43,770 nucleotides of DNA from a virus. The position numbers and the translations under genes were made by a program. Shown piece by piece: positions 27,530 through 36,726 of this stretch; the stretch's first letter is position 1, and every line of letters begins with the position of its first letter. The notes under the pieces are model-generated. The model made no database searches. It worked only from the letters and a program-made list of their open reading frames with translations, and was not told where the DNA came from. The stretch is from IMG/VR virus record IMGVR_UViG_3300024520_004058, positions 1-43,770 of that record, one strand, 5' to 3'.

Positions 27530-29784
27530 TAAGGGCCTGTCCTATTCTGCGTTCTGGGGTAGAAGTCGGGGCTGTTGTAAAGCTCATCAATGTCCCGGTG
27601 GGCCCTTGAGTCGCGCACGAATCCTGGCTCAGGCACGCGGTTCATGCGGCTGAGATCAGGCTCAACGAATTTATTTGGCTGCTTCTGCCATGTGTTGATG
27701 ACGTTGTAGTCCTGTGCCGTAAGCGTGCTGGTGTCGTGCCCCGCTGCTCGCCACTGTTTAGCGATGCGCGTTTTGTCCGCTTCCGTTGCGGGCAGGACGA
27801 ACTTCTTCCCGGTGCGTAAGGCTGTCGACAACGTGGTCTCCCCCATGCCGGTCAAAGTCTGGACATCAGGGAGCAGGACGGCGGCCACAGCTTTCTTCGT
27901 CGCGGCCTGGACATTATTCTCTGTGGCGGTGTTGAGCGGGTTGATCTGTCTGCGTGCAAATTCGTATGCGTGAACGAGATCGGCGTCATCTTGCAGATCC
28001 TCACGCGTAACCAACCCAGTAGAGGCGTCGCCATCTCCGATACGAATCACGTTCAGGGCATCGAGGAACATATCGAACGGCAGGGACACTCCTCCCTTGG
28101 ATTTGAACTCAGTAATGTCCGAAATCTGAGCTTGCGTTAAGGGTATGGAGGTGCCGTCAGGTCCTGCCGCGTAAATCTTTTCGTTGATCTGGCCCTGCGT
28201 TAGGGGCTTATTGTCCTTAAATCCCGTATCGATAGCCATTTTGATCTGGAGAGACTTCTGCAGGTTAAATGGATTCTCTTTAATTGGTTTGGGTTCGCCC
28301 GCTGCACCGATTGGTGTTTGCGCAGCGTTGAACTGGCGGCGCAGAGTTCTGCGCTGTTCGCCAGATATGTTGCTGCCCTGGCGCGAGATGAACCGATCGA
28401 ACTCTGCGCGGCTCATGCCTGCTGCGATCCGATCGCTCAGATCACCTGCAAGCGTGGAGTAGCTTGCGGCCTGGCTGGAGACAATCTCGCCCCGAGCACG
28501 GGTGACCCGGTGGTTTAAGTCAGCCAGTAAGTCAGAGCGCACATCGGGGTCGATATCCAACTCCGCTACGTCTTTCTTGACTTGCAGTAAACGGGCGTTC
28601 AACCCTTCGATATCGTTCTCCTGATTGTAGCTGTTGACCTCGGCGCGGGGCATCGTGCTTTCTGAAAGGGCGTCTACACTCTGTACTTTCTGGGAGTTAC
28701 GGATCTCGGACTGCAGCTTAGCCACCACGGTGGGCTCCATCTCGCTGGAGTACTGGTCCAGTGTGCGCTGTGCCGAAGTAGTGTCTTCCTCTGAAAGTGA
28801 TACGGCCACGGAGGACGTTGCCGCCCGAGAGACAAAGAGCCGAATCTGTCGCTCACGCTCACTGGCGGGCAGGTCTTCTCTATCCGCTCGGGCGTTAATC
28901 AACTTCAGTCCTGCACCCCAGGCCTTTTGCTGGCCTTCAGTAGACTGCCTGTTCCCCGTAAAAGCAACGATAAGGTTCGCCTCGTTCGCAGCAGAGTCGA
29001 TCTTCTGGTTTATCAGTTTGTGCGCAGCGATCTTTTTCTCTAAGTCATCAACGACCGCACCGTCCATCTGCGCACCGAACATCTCCAGGCTCGCTTCAGC
29101 GGCATCTGTATTTTTTGCGCCAATAGCCACAGTTACGCCGCGGGACACAGCGGCAGTCAAGTTCGTGCGCTTATCGAGCTTAATATCGTCAGGGTCGTCC
29201 CCGTTGAGTATCCCATTGGACTCAATCATCTTCAGCATGACGTTCACGGCTGTCGCCTGCATGGGCGCGTTCTGCCAGGCCTCACCAATGCTGGTATGTG
29301 AATTGGCCAAGCCAGCGGTGAATGCGTCCTTACGGTGCCGCTCGCCCTCGCCCGCCTCAAAGGACAGCATGCTGCCCATCTCACCTGAGATCGATCGACC
29401 TGTGAGCTGCTCGAAGGACTTGCGCGCGTTCGGCGTAAGCCCCTGGCCAATATCACCCGCCAAAGCTTTGTACGAGGCCTCATAGTCTCGCGTCACGCCG
29501 CGAGCATTCACGCCACGCCGGGTGTCCTGCATGCCTCGGCGGACTTCGCGAACATTCGACTGAAACGAGTTCCACGCATCCAGGGTGTCGGCGTTGTCCC
29601 GCTCTTCCTGTATGCGGAGTTCCTCTTCGGCCATGACTCCGCCGAAAGCGCCAACTGCCGCCCCGAGCCGAACGCCCGCCTGGGCTACGTTCTCCCCGAA
29701 AGCTCCGCGGCTGTCGTTCTGTATGAATCCGCCGGCCAGGTTCTGCAGGGGTACGCTCGGCGCAGTAACAGGTACTTCTGGCAT
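27529..29784 (-). CDS. internal virion protein (gp15-position), 751 aa
   Basis: Lies between the gp14-like and giant gp16-like genes, as gp15 does in T7. The N-terminus (PLQNLAGGFIQNDSRGAFGE, then AQAGVRLGAAVGAFGGVMAEE) and a long helical body with many Glu/Asp/Arg/Ala residues fit a tubular ejection-core protein. I see no enzyme motif. Sequence resemblance to T7 gp15 itself is not obvious, so the assignment rests on position, size and composition. Its stop overlaps the start of the giant protein as TAATG, which suggests a fixed ratio of the two. Confidence 0.7.
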   Translation of the reverse strand: MPEVPVTAPSVPLQNLAGGFIQNDSRGAFGENVAQAGVRLGAAVGAFGGVMAEEELRIQEERDNADTLDAWNSFQSNVREVRRGMQDTRRGVNARGVTRDYEASYKALAGDIGQGLTPNARKSFEQLTGRSISGEMGSMLSFEAGEGERHRKDAFTAGLANSHTSIGEAWQNAPMQATAVNVMLKMIESNGILNGDDPDDIKLDKRTNLTAAVSRGVTVAIGAKNTDAAEASLEMFGAQMDGAVVDDLEKKIAAHKLINQKIDSAANEANLIVAFTGNRQSTEGQQKAWGAGLKLINARADREDLPASERERQIRLFVSRAATSSVAVSLSEEDTTSAQRTLDQYSSEMEPTVVAKLQSEIRNSQKVQSVDALSESTMPRAEVNSYNQENDIEGLNARLLQVKKDVAELDIDPDVRSDLLADLNHRVTRARGEIVSSQAASYSTLAGDLSDRIAAGMSRAEFDRFISRQGSNISGEQRRTLRRQFNAAQTPIGAAGEPKPIKENPFNLQKSLQIKMAIDTGFKDNKPLTQGQINEKIYAAGPDGTSIPLTQAQISDITEFKSKGGVSLPFDMFLDALNVIRIGDGDASTGLVTREDLQDDADLVHAYEFARRQINPLNTATENNVQAATKKAVAAVLLPDVQTLTGMGETTLSTALRTGKKFVLPATEADKTRIAKQWRAAGHDTSTLTAQDYNVINTWQKQPNKFVEPDLSRMNRVPEPGFVRDSRAHRDIDELYNSPDFYPRTQNRTGP

Positions 29785-29787
29785 AGC

Positions 29788-30285
29788 TTAACTCCGCTTT
29801 TTGTCGTTGAACATCTTGACCCGTGTGGCGCCACCAAGTAGTGAGCTGCCAGCATCGAGGAACCCCGTGGTCAGGGCGCTGCTGCCACGACTGCGGTCAA
29901 GCTGGGCCTGGTTTAGAAACTGGCTACGCTGTAAGCCGAACCCAAACTGCTCAGATTCGAGGTTGCTTTCCAGCGCCATCTTGTCGAAAGTCTCAGTGTC
30001 GGCGATATCCATCAGCGCGTCTTGTGGGCTGCCACTACCAAGCTGCACGGTACCCCCGGCGAAGGACACATTGGTCGTGCCTCGCGCCTGGCCGGCCCGG
30101 TTGGCCAAGTGGCCCCGCTCAATTGCGGTAATCTCCGCGGCGCGCAGGGCTCGCGCCTCTGCGATCTCGGCGTTCTGCTCGTTCTGTTTCGCCGAAAATT
30201 CGGACTGCTCCTTCGCCGCTCGGGCGCCCATGACACTACTGGCCGCGCTAAATAATGATCCCGCTATAAGTAAAGGTGTCGCCAT
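29788..30285 (-). CDS. internal virion protein, gp14-like, 165 aa
   Basis: Start at ATG 30285 (MATPLLIAGSLFSAASSVMG) behind GGAGG; a longer frame has no such site. The first 25 residues form a small hydrophobic segment like the membrane-active start of gp14-type proteins. A long Ala/Glu/Arg helix follows (AAKEQSEFSAKQNEQNAEIA and onward). Gly/Ser-rich stretches and LESNLESEQFGFGLQRSQFL come next, and the protein ends in a Gly-rich part. Small hydrophobic-then-helical proteins at this place form the outer pore during T7 DNA ejection. It follows the gp13-like gene directly. Confidence 0.72.
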   Translation of the reverse strand: MATPLLIAGSLFSAASSVMGARAAKEQSEFSAKQNEQNAEIAEARALRAAEITAIERGHLANRAGQARGTTNVSFAGGTVQLGSGSPQDALMDIADTETFDKMALESNLESEQFGFGLQRSQFLNQAQLDRSRGSSALTTGFLDAGSSLLGGATRVKMFNDKKRS

Positions 30286-30286
30286 A

Positions 30287-30736
30287 CTATGCCTCCAGTA
30301 TTGCCAGGTAGAATCCATCGCGGCCACTTGGGTACTCAGGGTACACAGTAAATCCGCACCACTCTAGCCAACGTATATTCGTACTGTTATCTTTGTTCAC
30401 TAAGGTAACCAGTTCAGGGCAATGTTGCAACATTTCCGCAACGTAAGATCGCGTTTGCTTCAAGAACCCCAACTGGATATCGAATATTTCATCAGTCGCA
30501 ATGAGCCAGGCGAACCCTCGTTTCGACATCAGGGAGCCCAGGCGGGCGACACCAAACATCGCGATCGGGGAGCCGTGCCGGATGACCGTCTTGGCCATAG
30601 GACCGAGCTGTACCGCCTGTAACAGATTGCCCAAAACGTCAGGGATGAGTTCTCGGTCGGCCAGGTCAGAGTCCCGTGGAGTCGAGAAGACTTCTGCGAT
30701 GTCACGGACTTTGGCGTCTCGTACATAGTGCGTCAT
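30287..30736 (-). CDS. gp13-like GNAT-fold virion protein (DUF2833 type), 149 aa
   Basis: The product begins MTHYVRDAKVRDIAEVF and has the strand/helix order of a GNAT acetyltransferase: PIAMFGVARLGSLM, FAWLIATDEI, a long helix (LKQTRSYVAEMLQHCPEL), then VNKDNSTNIRWLEWCGFTV, the usual final GNAT segment. This is the pattern of T7 gp13-family proteins, which are needed for particle assembly though not part of the mature virion in large amount. Whether it acetylates anything is unknown. It overlaps the upstream nozzle gene as ATGA. Confidence 0.8.
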   Translation of the reverse strand: MTHYVRDAKVRDIAEVFSTPRDSDLADRELIPDVLGNLLQAVQLGPMAKTVIRHGSPIAMFGVARLGSLMSKRGFAWLIATDEIFDIQLGFLKQTRSYVAEMLQHCPELVTLVNKDNSTNIRWLEWCGFTVYPEYPSGRDGFYLAILEA

Positions 30737-33156
30737 TCACCGACCTGAACATCCGGCAGGAGGCCCAGGACTGTGATAGCTACGGGGTCGGGGTTTGTGA
30801 CAGTCAGGCTGCCGGCCTTGCCCCACTTACCTTTAAGCGCAACCTCGATGTCCCCGGTGAATAACCCTGTCGCCTCGTTGTAATCCTCGGACTGGCGCAG
30901 TTTCATCTCGACCTGCCTCCCGCCTGTTGGCCCTACGAATCCCCCACGCGTATCCTGCATACGCAGAACCACGCGGGGTATCGTTCGGGTTTTCCCCTGT
31001 AGCTCCTGCCCAGGATCGACACCAAGGGTGACCAAGGTGCTGGTGTACGGGAGCCCCACATGAATGTTTGTTGCCGCGGTGGGCAGAGTGATGTTGCCGC
31101 CGACTACGACCAGGCCCTCCACAGCATTACCGTCTGCCAGGACCGCAACCGTCTCCCCCTCAAGATGATCCAACCCAGAGAGGTTGGTCACTGCGCCGCT
31201 ATTGCGGGAGAGTGAAGAGTCCATGAAGATCATACTGTTCAGATCGAGGTTGGGCAGCCGGGTCGTCAGTTTCTCAAGGAAGCGCTTCTCTATGCCGTTG
31301 ATGATGCGCTTCACGATAAAGTACACATCGTCCTCCGCGTCACCGGGGACCGTGGCGATCGACTCAAAGGCCCCGTCAGTCACATGTCTGTGCCAGGCAA
31401 AGACTTCGTGGTCGCGGACGTATGTCAGCCCATACAAGTTGCCGTCACTACCCACCACCCAGAGGATCGACTCGGGCTCTTCCTGGTACGCCCACTCCTT
31501 GATGGTGATATCGCGGAAAATGTGATTGGCCATGATTGTCAGGTCTGAGCCAGTAAACCCATCTGTTTCAAGCTGATAGAACATATCTAGGACTTTCTTG
31601 CCCGAGCGTTGGGCGAACAGCAAGGTGTTGCCCACCACGATAGGGGGCACGCTGCCCACACCCCGGTACCCCTGGATATCGAAGCGTACGGTCGTGGGCG
31701 TCATCGCGTCAGTGTTATTGCCGCTACCCATAACCCACTCTGCGCCACTGGTCATAACCATCAGGTTACGCATAGGCGTCATATGCTTAATCTCGTTAAC
31801 TCGCGTGGACGCAATGGTCGCCTCGATGGCGTCATCGTCCTTGAGTGGCTGAGATACGGAGAGGTTCGACAGGTTGCCCGTGCGGGTCGCCCATACGGTC
31901 TGGGGTCTATTATTCGTCCGCGCGAAGATCAGGCGCTGCTGGTAGATCGCGACTGAGCCAGGGTAGTTATCAACAGAGGAGAAAGGCGTCCGCGCCTGCT
32001 GTGGCTTGTCCTGGGTGTCTTCGTCATTGGTGAAATAGTCGCGCACTGCTGGGGCTTTCGTGATGGCGATTGCCCCAGAGAACCCCTGCTTGTTGCGGTA
32101 GAACACGTACTCCGCCACGCCATTCTCACGGAATAATATGCGCTCGATGTCAAAGTTGTCGGGGTTACCGCTGGCTGTCTCATGTATGTAGATCGTATCG
32201 TGGCCAAGAGTATCCGCATCCCCGTACGCCCACTCGCCAGCGGAAAGCGCTGCGGCCAGGCTAAGCGACTTGGTCAGTTCCTCGGGGAAGATATAGGGTG
32301 GGTTGGGGACGCCTGTATATACTTTCGCCAACTTCGACATTTGGAAAAAAGCATCAGGCTCTAAGATCTCGGGGTCGCCTACACCTCGAAGTTTTAGGTA
32401 GTACGTGTTGCCGCCCAAGGCGGAGAGCACCCACTCATGTACTCCCGCGCCGGCCATACCCCCCAACCCATTGGCGACGATCGCTTCGTAGCCCAGGCCG
32501 GCGGAGACTCCCACAACGGCGGCTTCCTCCACCTGCACCATGGCTGTCTCCGCGCTTGGCAGGGACTCTTCGCCCGAGTATCCTATCGCGGAGACCTGGT
32601 ACCGAGCGTAGTCGTACGTGGCCGCAGTCAACACCGCCCCCGCGTATTCGGTGCTGTTAATGCCCAGCTTAGGTATGCCCACCGTGGGTGTGAAGGTCAT
32701 AGTCGTGAACGTCCACTCATGGTGGTCGGTCCGCGTTAAGGACGTAGGGGGGTGCTTGTCGCTGGCAAAGAACATCGTGTCGGCAGATTGTGCATAAGTC
32801 AGTCCGCCAATCTCCGCGATGCCGTAGGGGTGCGTGATCTCAACTATCTGCCCTGCACTAGGATGCCCCGCAGGATAGACGACCAAACCGTTGTCCTGTA
32901 TGATGCGCATTGTGGTGTCAGTAAACTCGAGAATGTAGACCTGTTCCACCGAAAACTGGAAGGGGATCAGGCGTCCCTCGCGCCGCGCATCACCTAGGTA
33001 CTGGGTGCCGGGTCGATTAGATGCGCCGCCATGAGCATGCACGAAAAAGTTCGTAAGCTCTTTGGCACCAACGTGGTACTTGTTGATGTCGACGCGGGCA
33101 TTGAGTGAGGGTGAGAGTTCTCCGCCGGTAAAGGCCGGTTGCATAATTCTGGCCAT
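30733..33156 (-). CDS. tail tubular protein B (T7 gp12-like nozzle), 807 aa
   Basis: The N-terminus ARIMQPAFTGGELSPSLNAR and the NFFVHAHGGASNRPGTQYLG segment are signatures of gp12-type nozzle proteins. The remainder is beta-rich with a tail that ends in VAITVLGLLPDVQVGE, typical of the family, and its length (807 against about 790) fits well. Six copies would form the nozzle below the gp11 adaptor. It starts at 33156 in a TAATG overlap with the gp11-like stop. No odd features. Confidence 0.9.
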   Translation of the reverse strand: MARIMQPAFTGGELSPSLNARVDINKYHVGAKELTNFFVHAHGGASNRPGTQYLGDARREGRLIPFQFSVEQVYILEFTDTTMRIIQDNGLVVYPAGHPSAGQIVEITHPYGIAEIGGLTYAQSADTMFFASDKHPPTSLTRTDHHEWTFTTMTFTPTVGIPKLGINSTEYAGAVLTAATYDYARYQVSAIGYSGEESLPSAETAMVQVEEAAVVGVSAGLGYEAIVANGLGGMAGAGVHEWVLSALGGNTYYLKLRGVGDPEILEPDAFFQMSKLAKVYTGVPNPPYIFPEELTKSLSLAAALSAGEWAYGDADTLGHDTIYIHETASGNPDNFDIERILFRENGVAEYVFYRNKQGFSGAIAITKAPAVRDYFTNDEDTQDKPQQARTPFSSVDNYPGSVAIYQQRLIFARTNNRPQTVWATRTGNLSNLSVSQPLKDDDAIEATIASTRVNEIKHMTPMRNLMVMTSGAEWVMGSGNNTDAMTPTTVRFDIQGYRGVGSVPPIVVGNTLLFAQRSGKKVLDMFYQLETDGFTGSDLTIMANHIFRDITIKEWAYQEEPESILWVVGSDGNLYGLTYVRDHEVFAWHRHVTDGAFESIATVPGDAEDDVYFIVKRIINGIEKRFLEKLTTRLPNLDLNSMIFMDSSLSRNSGAVTNLSGLDHLEGETVAVLADGNAVEGLVVVGGNITLPTAATNIHVGLPYTSTLVTLGVDPGQELQGKTRTIPRVVLRMQDTRGGFVGPTGGRQVEMKLRQSEDYNEATGLFTGDIEVALKGKWGKAGSLTVTNPDPVAITVLGLLPDVQVGE

Positions 33157-33731
33157 TACGCCCTCGCGTTTATAAAATCCATCCCGATGTCATCGTTCGT
33201 GCTGCGCCGCTCACCGGCGTCTACGCCTCGGGCATCCGCCAACACGGTCTGGTACAGGCTGTACTGTTGCTGTTGCATATGCATGTTCCCGGTAAGGGCC
33301 ATGGCCAGATCTGCTGCCAGGCGATAGGAGAACGCTTCGACAAATCGATGATCGAAGGCGCCCTCGTCCGTTTGATCGAATACGTAGAGTAAGGTCAGGG
33401 GTACGTCCTGCTCGGTGACGAGCGTGCGTTGCCTGATCTCAAACTGCAGCGGATCGACAGAGGTGGTGACGGGGACGATCTTCACCGCTCGTAAGCAATC
33501 CGCCGGCAGAGTGTATGCGTAAGTCCAGCCAGTTAGCGCGGTCTCATCCTGGCCCAGGTCAACCGTCTTGGTCGCGAAGTTCCAGGGGTGGGCGCGCAGG
33601 ACGCTCTTGCGAACGTCATCGTAGAACATTTTGCAGGCTTCCGCCTCTGCGCTCTCCTCATCGATATCATTTATCGTGTCGGAGCCAATGCGCAGTAGCG
33701 ACTGATTGCAGATTGTTACCTGGCTACTCAC
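33156..33731 (-). CDS. tail tubular protein A (T7 gp11-like adaptor), 191 aa
   Basis: Start is GTG 33731, overlapping the previous stop as GTGA. The order VTICNQSLLRIGSDTINDID, a helix with EACKMFYDDVRKSVLRAHPW, then WTYAYTLPADCLRAVKI and VTEQDVPLTLLYVFDQTDE and a final helix bundle (FVEAFSYRLAADLAMALTG) is typical of gp11/TTPA adaptors. Twelve copies join portal and nozzle. The neighbouring nozzle gene agrees. Confidence 0.88.
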   Translation of the reverse strand: MSSQVTICNQSLLRIGSDTINDIDEESAEAEACKMFYDDVRKSVLRAHPWNFATKTVDLGQDETALTGWTYAYTLPADCLRAVKIVPVTTSVDPLQFEIRQRTLVTEQDVPLTLLYVFDQTDEGAFDHRFVEAFSYRLAADLAMALTGNMHMQQQQYSLYQTVLADARGVDAGERRSTNDDIGMDFINARA

Positions 33732-34213
33732 TCAAACTCATCCGCTCCTGCGGCATCTGGAGGCTTAGGTGTCTCGACTGGGGCCTCAGGTTTAGGCTTA
33801 CGTGGACCGCGCTTCCGCCCGCCCTTCTTTTTCTGAGCGGGCTTCTCCGTAGGGGTGACGATCTTATCGGTCTTGAGACTTTCAGTATCGTCCTCGGCGT
33901 CCGCAGAGCTTTCAGTGCTGGTGACCGAAGCTTTAGCTGCGGCGAAGGCGTCATCATCGCCTTTCTTTTGGGCGTCTCGTTTCTCCTGGGCGGCTTTCGC
34001 TTTGGCGATTCGCTCTGGAGAGACAGGCTTCCCTGGTAAAGTGGTGATCGTAGGATCTGGCGGTGCGGGTACAAATTTGCCCTGGTCTACGAAATGCTTA
34101 ATGGACATGCCGAGAGACTCAGCAGTACACACTTGCACACTGCCGCGGGCATGGTAGCCGTGGGCACGGGTCGTGCAGTTCTTCAATGCCTTAAAATTAC
34201 GTAATTCAGCCAT
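33728..34213 (-). CDS. charged low-complexity hypothetical virion-region protein, 161 aa
   Basis: Start chosen at ATG 34213 (MAELRNFKALKNC) behind AAAGGAAAA; a longer frame would run through the terminator stem. The first 50 residues look folded (CTTRAHGYHARGSVQVCTAE, SLGMSIKHFVDQGKF). The rest is Lys/Glu/Ala/Pro-rich and probably disordered, with a basic patch QKKKGGRKRGPRKPKP near the end and an acidic tail. I recognise no family. It lies between the terminator and gp11 and may bind DNA or a head protein through the basic patch; that is inference. Confidence 0.65.
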   Translation of the reverse strand: MAELRNFKALKNCTTRAHGYHARGSVQVCTAESLGMSIKHFVDQGKFVPAPPDPTITTLPGKPVSPERIAKAKAAQEKRDAQKKGDDDAFAAAKASVTSTESSADAEDDTESLKTDKIVTPTEKPAQKKKGGRKRGPRKPKPEAPVETPKPPDAAGADEFE

Positions 34214-34234
34214 ACAAGTTTTCCTTTTGTGAAT

Positions 34235-34262
34235 AGAAAAAGTGGGGCCTTTCGGCCCCACT
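34235..34262 (-). terminator. rho-independent terminator after the capsid-cement genes
   Basis: On the minus strand AGTGGGGCC-GAAA-GGCCCCACT forms a 9-bp GC-rich stem with a tight tetraloop followed by TTTTTC. It lies 13 bases after the cement gene stop and before the charged protein gene, inside the late operon. It would lower transcription of the tail genes relative to capsid genes. Confidence 0.9.
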
Positions 34263-34275
34263 CAGTCCGATTGGC

Positions 34276-34680
34276 TTACAGGTCGTTTGCAGGTGCCTGC
34301 ATAACGAGGTGGGCGTCAAATGCCCCAGCCGTCAACGGGCCAGTGGCAACTGTGTAGTTCAGACGGATGTAGCGATCCGCGCCTGCGGGGATGCGCAAAC
34401 GGGCAACTTCGTAGCCCGCTACCAACGTAGCCTTTGCAACAGCGGTAATCGCCCAGAGGTCTGACGGTGACGCGCCAAAACCAACTGCCGAATCCGTCTC
34501 CAAGTCAAACACAACTGTTGCTGCTCCCGCAGCGGTACAGGTCGTATTGACTCGGATGACCAGGTAGAGTTCGCGGTCGATCGCGTCACCAAGGACGCCC
34601 ATATCGATCACGTTCGTAGATGGCGCCGTAACGGTAACCGCTTGGGCGTCACTCAACTGCAATGCTTTATCAAGGATCAT
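34276..34680 (-). CDS. capsid cement/decoration protein (Bbp16-like), 134 aa
   Basis: Starts at ATG 34680 behind AAGGAG. MILDKALQLSDAQAVTVTAP and STNVIDMG at the start, a beta-rich Thr/Ala/Val body, and VARLRIPAGADRYIRLNYTV toward the end match the small Bbp16-type cement proteins of BPP-1-like phages. These sit on the outside of the capsid and strengthen it. It comes right after the major capsid gene and right before a terminator, so capsid and cement end one transcript. Confidence 0.82.
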   Translation of the reverse strand: MILDKALQLSDAQAVTVTAPSTNVIDMGVLGDAIDRELYLVIRVNTTCTAAGAATVVFDLETDSAVGFGASPSDLWAITAVAKATLVAGYEVARLRIPAGADRYIRLNYTVATGPLTAGAFDAHLVMQAPANDL

Positions 34681-34705
34681 AGTGTTTTACTCCTTATCCC
34701 TTAGG

Positions 34706-35725
34706 TTATACTTCGTGGCCGGCGAAAGTGCCAGTGGCCAAGGCTTCAGCTTCCGTGATCGCGTCAACGCGGCGGACCGGAATACCGTCAAAGGCAAGAA
34801 CGCGCTTACCCTCAACCGTGTCGAAAGTCAAATTGACGTTCGAAGTATTCTTGATCTGCAGACGCAGGAAGGTGCGTACCCGGCGACTGACATAGAAGAC
34901 CGCGCGACCCATGCCGAGATTCTCGACAAGCTCAGAAGCGATGATCATGTTGTCAATCAGATCGAGGCCCGAACTTGCATCTTTCGTCAAGTTGGAAACA
35001 TCGATGTTACAGATACGAACGCACTGGCGCCAGTCACGCAGCGTGAAACCCGCTTTCCACTGAAAGTGGTCGCGGTACGCCATGTAGGGGTTGCCTGCGG
35101 AGTCATCCACAACCTGAAGACCTAAGTCCTCATGCTGGATGCCTGCCTGCGAACCCTGCGGGATAATGCCGAAGGCACTTTCCGGGCTCCAGACGATGAG
35201 CCAAACAGACGTATTATCTGCCCCTGCGGCACCACCGTCAAGCATGTTGTAGCCGCTGGACGTATCCGAAGCGCTGGCAACATCGTAGCGTGGCGTCAAG
35301 CCGATGAACTTTTCAGGATCAGTGGACGCGCCATAGAACAGCGTGGTCGCCATTTCTTGGCTCAGCGCTTCGATGTATGCCTTGGACTCAGACAGACGGA
35401 ACTCAGCAGTATTGCCGTTGAGCTGGGCGAGGTCTTTATCAACCTTGCTGAAGCCTTCGAGCATACCGCAGGTGTCCGTGACCTGTTTGGTCTGAGACTT
35501 ACTTTCAGCGACACCATAGTTGAGCAGGCGCCAGGTGACGGCGGGCAAACCCGTGCGGACAGTCGTCTTATGTCCGGTCGGCAAGTTGCCTTCCTGCCAG
35601 GTCATATCTTCGAGGATCTCATTCTTTGCTGAGAGCAACTCGATGATGGTATCGATCTTGTTGTTCACGTCCAAACGGCGTGCCAGATCTTGCAGCGTTG
35701 GATTGGTGTTACCAATAGTAGCCAT
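34706..35725 (-). CDS. major capsid protein (BPP-1-like), 339 aa
   Basis: Starts at ATG 35725 behind TAGGAGAA. The pattern TLQDLARRLDVNNKIDTIIE, EILEDMTWQEGNLPTGHKTT, YGVAESKSQTKQVTDTCGML and YIEALSQEMATTLFYG is that of the BPP-1-type (HK97-fold) major capsid proteins. The length agrees with that group. No protease or delta domain is visible. Neighbours are the scaffold upstream and cement protein downstream, as expected for a head module. Confidence 0.9.
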   Translation of the reverse strand: MATIGNTNPTLQDLARRLDVNNKIDTIIELLSAKNEILEDMTWQEGNLPTGHKTTVRTGLPAVTWRLLNYGVAESKSQTKQVTDTCGMLEGFSKVDKDLAQLNGNTAEFRLSESKAYIEALSQEMATTLFYGASTDPEKFIGLTPRYDVASASDTSSGYNMLDGGAAGADNTSVWLIVWSPESAFGIIPQGSQAGIQHEDLGLQVVDDSAGNPYMAYRDHFQWKAGFTLRDWRQCVRICNIDVSNLTKDASSGLDLIDNMIIASELVENLGMGRAVFYVSRRVRTFLRLQIKNTSNVNLTFDTVEGKRVLAFDGIPVRRVDAITEAEALATGTFAGHEV

Positions 35726-35742
35726 TTATATTCTCCTAACTC

Positions 35743-36405
35743 TTAGGAAGTGCCCCCGTAGAGGATCTCCGCATGAGTCTGTTCAGGTTTCGTATTAGGT
35801 AGCCCGCCACGGACAATTGAGTCCTCACCCAGTGCGACACCGGCTTTCGCCAACATCCGCAGCAGAGGTGGGTAGCTCCCCATCCAGTGACTTGCAAGCA
35901 TCTCTTTCAACCCATCATCAGCGTACTTATCGACAACTGTTTTGGCCTGGCCGAGCATCTCTTTGTGGTTCGGGTCTGAAGTAATGTCCTTCGTCCACTC
36001 CGCCAATTGAGCGTCTGAGTCAGCTTTAGCGGCTGCCAGTTGCTTATTGGCGTACTCTTCATGTGCGGCAACCAGTTTACTTGCGTCTTCCTGGGTGAGA
36101 TTCGCGTCCTTAAACAACGGTCCGAACGTATCGACAAGCGATCCGGTCAGTGCTTCACCTTTCTCATTGGTGAAGGCGTATGTTTCAGGTGCGCCTACAG
36201 GAGTATCGCTTTCACTGGGTGCGCCTTCTGCTGCCGGGGCAGAGTCGGTTGCACCAAGTAGAGACGTTGGCTCCGCCGCCGGTGCAGGATCAGCCGCGGG
36301 GGCTGGGTCTGCCGCTGGAGGCGTAGAAGGTGCTGGTGCGGGATCGCCACTATTAGTGTTAGTTTGAGTGGCGGCTGGCGCTGCTGTTCCTTCTGTCGGG
36401 TCCAT
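35743..36405 (-). CDS. scaffolding protein, 220 aa
   Basis: The first 75 residues are Pro/Ala/Thr-rich and disordered (PAADPAPAADPAPAAEP). ETYAFTNEKGEALTG and a helical, acidic part (NLTQEDASKLVAAHEEYANK and on) follow. GSYPPLLRMLAKAGVALGED in the last third is common in scaffolds of T7- and BPP-1-like phages. Place directly before the major capsid gene supports the call. The start overlaps the upstream stop as TAATG. Confidence 0.8.
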   Translation of the reverse strand: MDPTEGTAAPAATQTNTNSGDPAPAPSTPPAADPAPAADPAPAAEPTSLLGATDSAPAAEGAPSESDTPVGAPETYAFTNEKGEALTGSLVDTFGPLFKDANLTQEDASKLVAAHEEYANKQLAAAKADSDAQLAEWTKDITSDPNHKEMLGQAKTVVDKYADDGLKEMLASHWMGSYPPLLRMLAKAGVALGEDSIVRGGLPNTKPEQTHAEILYGGTS

Positions 36406-36701
36406 TACTCATTCTCCGATTTGAAATTTTCGTTTTGTGCCAGTCTGAACTCCTCAGGACAACTTTCCATTACGTCCTTGAAGAAAATCAGACCGTGTTC
36501 CCGCCTGCCCTCGTTGTAGAAGGTATGACTGTTACCTGTAAAGCACGGTTCAAATATCCTTGCTTCTGACAATACCCGCCAAATGAACCTACGTCCAGTG
36601 GCACTCTGCATAACGTGCCTGATATCTGAGAGTTCTCGCTCCCGGTCACGCATGCGTTTAAGTTCGGCATCTAACTTTTCCTGCTGTGTTGTCACTGGCA
36701 T
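36405..36701 (-). CDS. Bbp19-like head-region protein, 98 aa
   Basis: The core ATGRRFIWRVLSEARIFEPC, then FTGNSHTFYNEGRREHGL, IFFKDVMESCPEEF is the signature I recall for Bbp19-type phage proteins. Function is unknown; the gene is regularly found between portal and scaffold. It starts at ATG 36701 behind GAAGGAGA. The N-terminal 30 residues form a charged helix (DAELKRMRDRERELSDIR). Confidence 0.78.
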   Translation of the reverse strand: MPVTTQQEKLDAELKRMRDRERELSDIRHVMQSATGRRFIWRVLSEARIFEPCFTGNSHTFYNEGRREHGLIFFKDVMESCPEEFRLAQNENFKSENE

Positions 36702-36726
36702 AAATGTGCGATCTCCTTCGCGTTAT

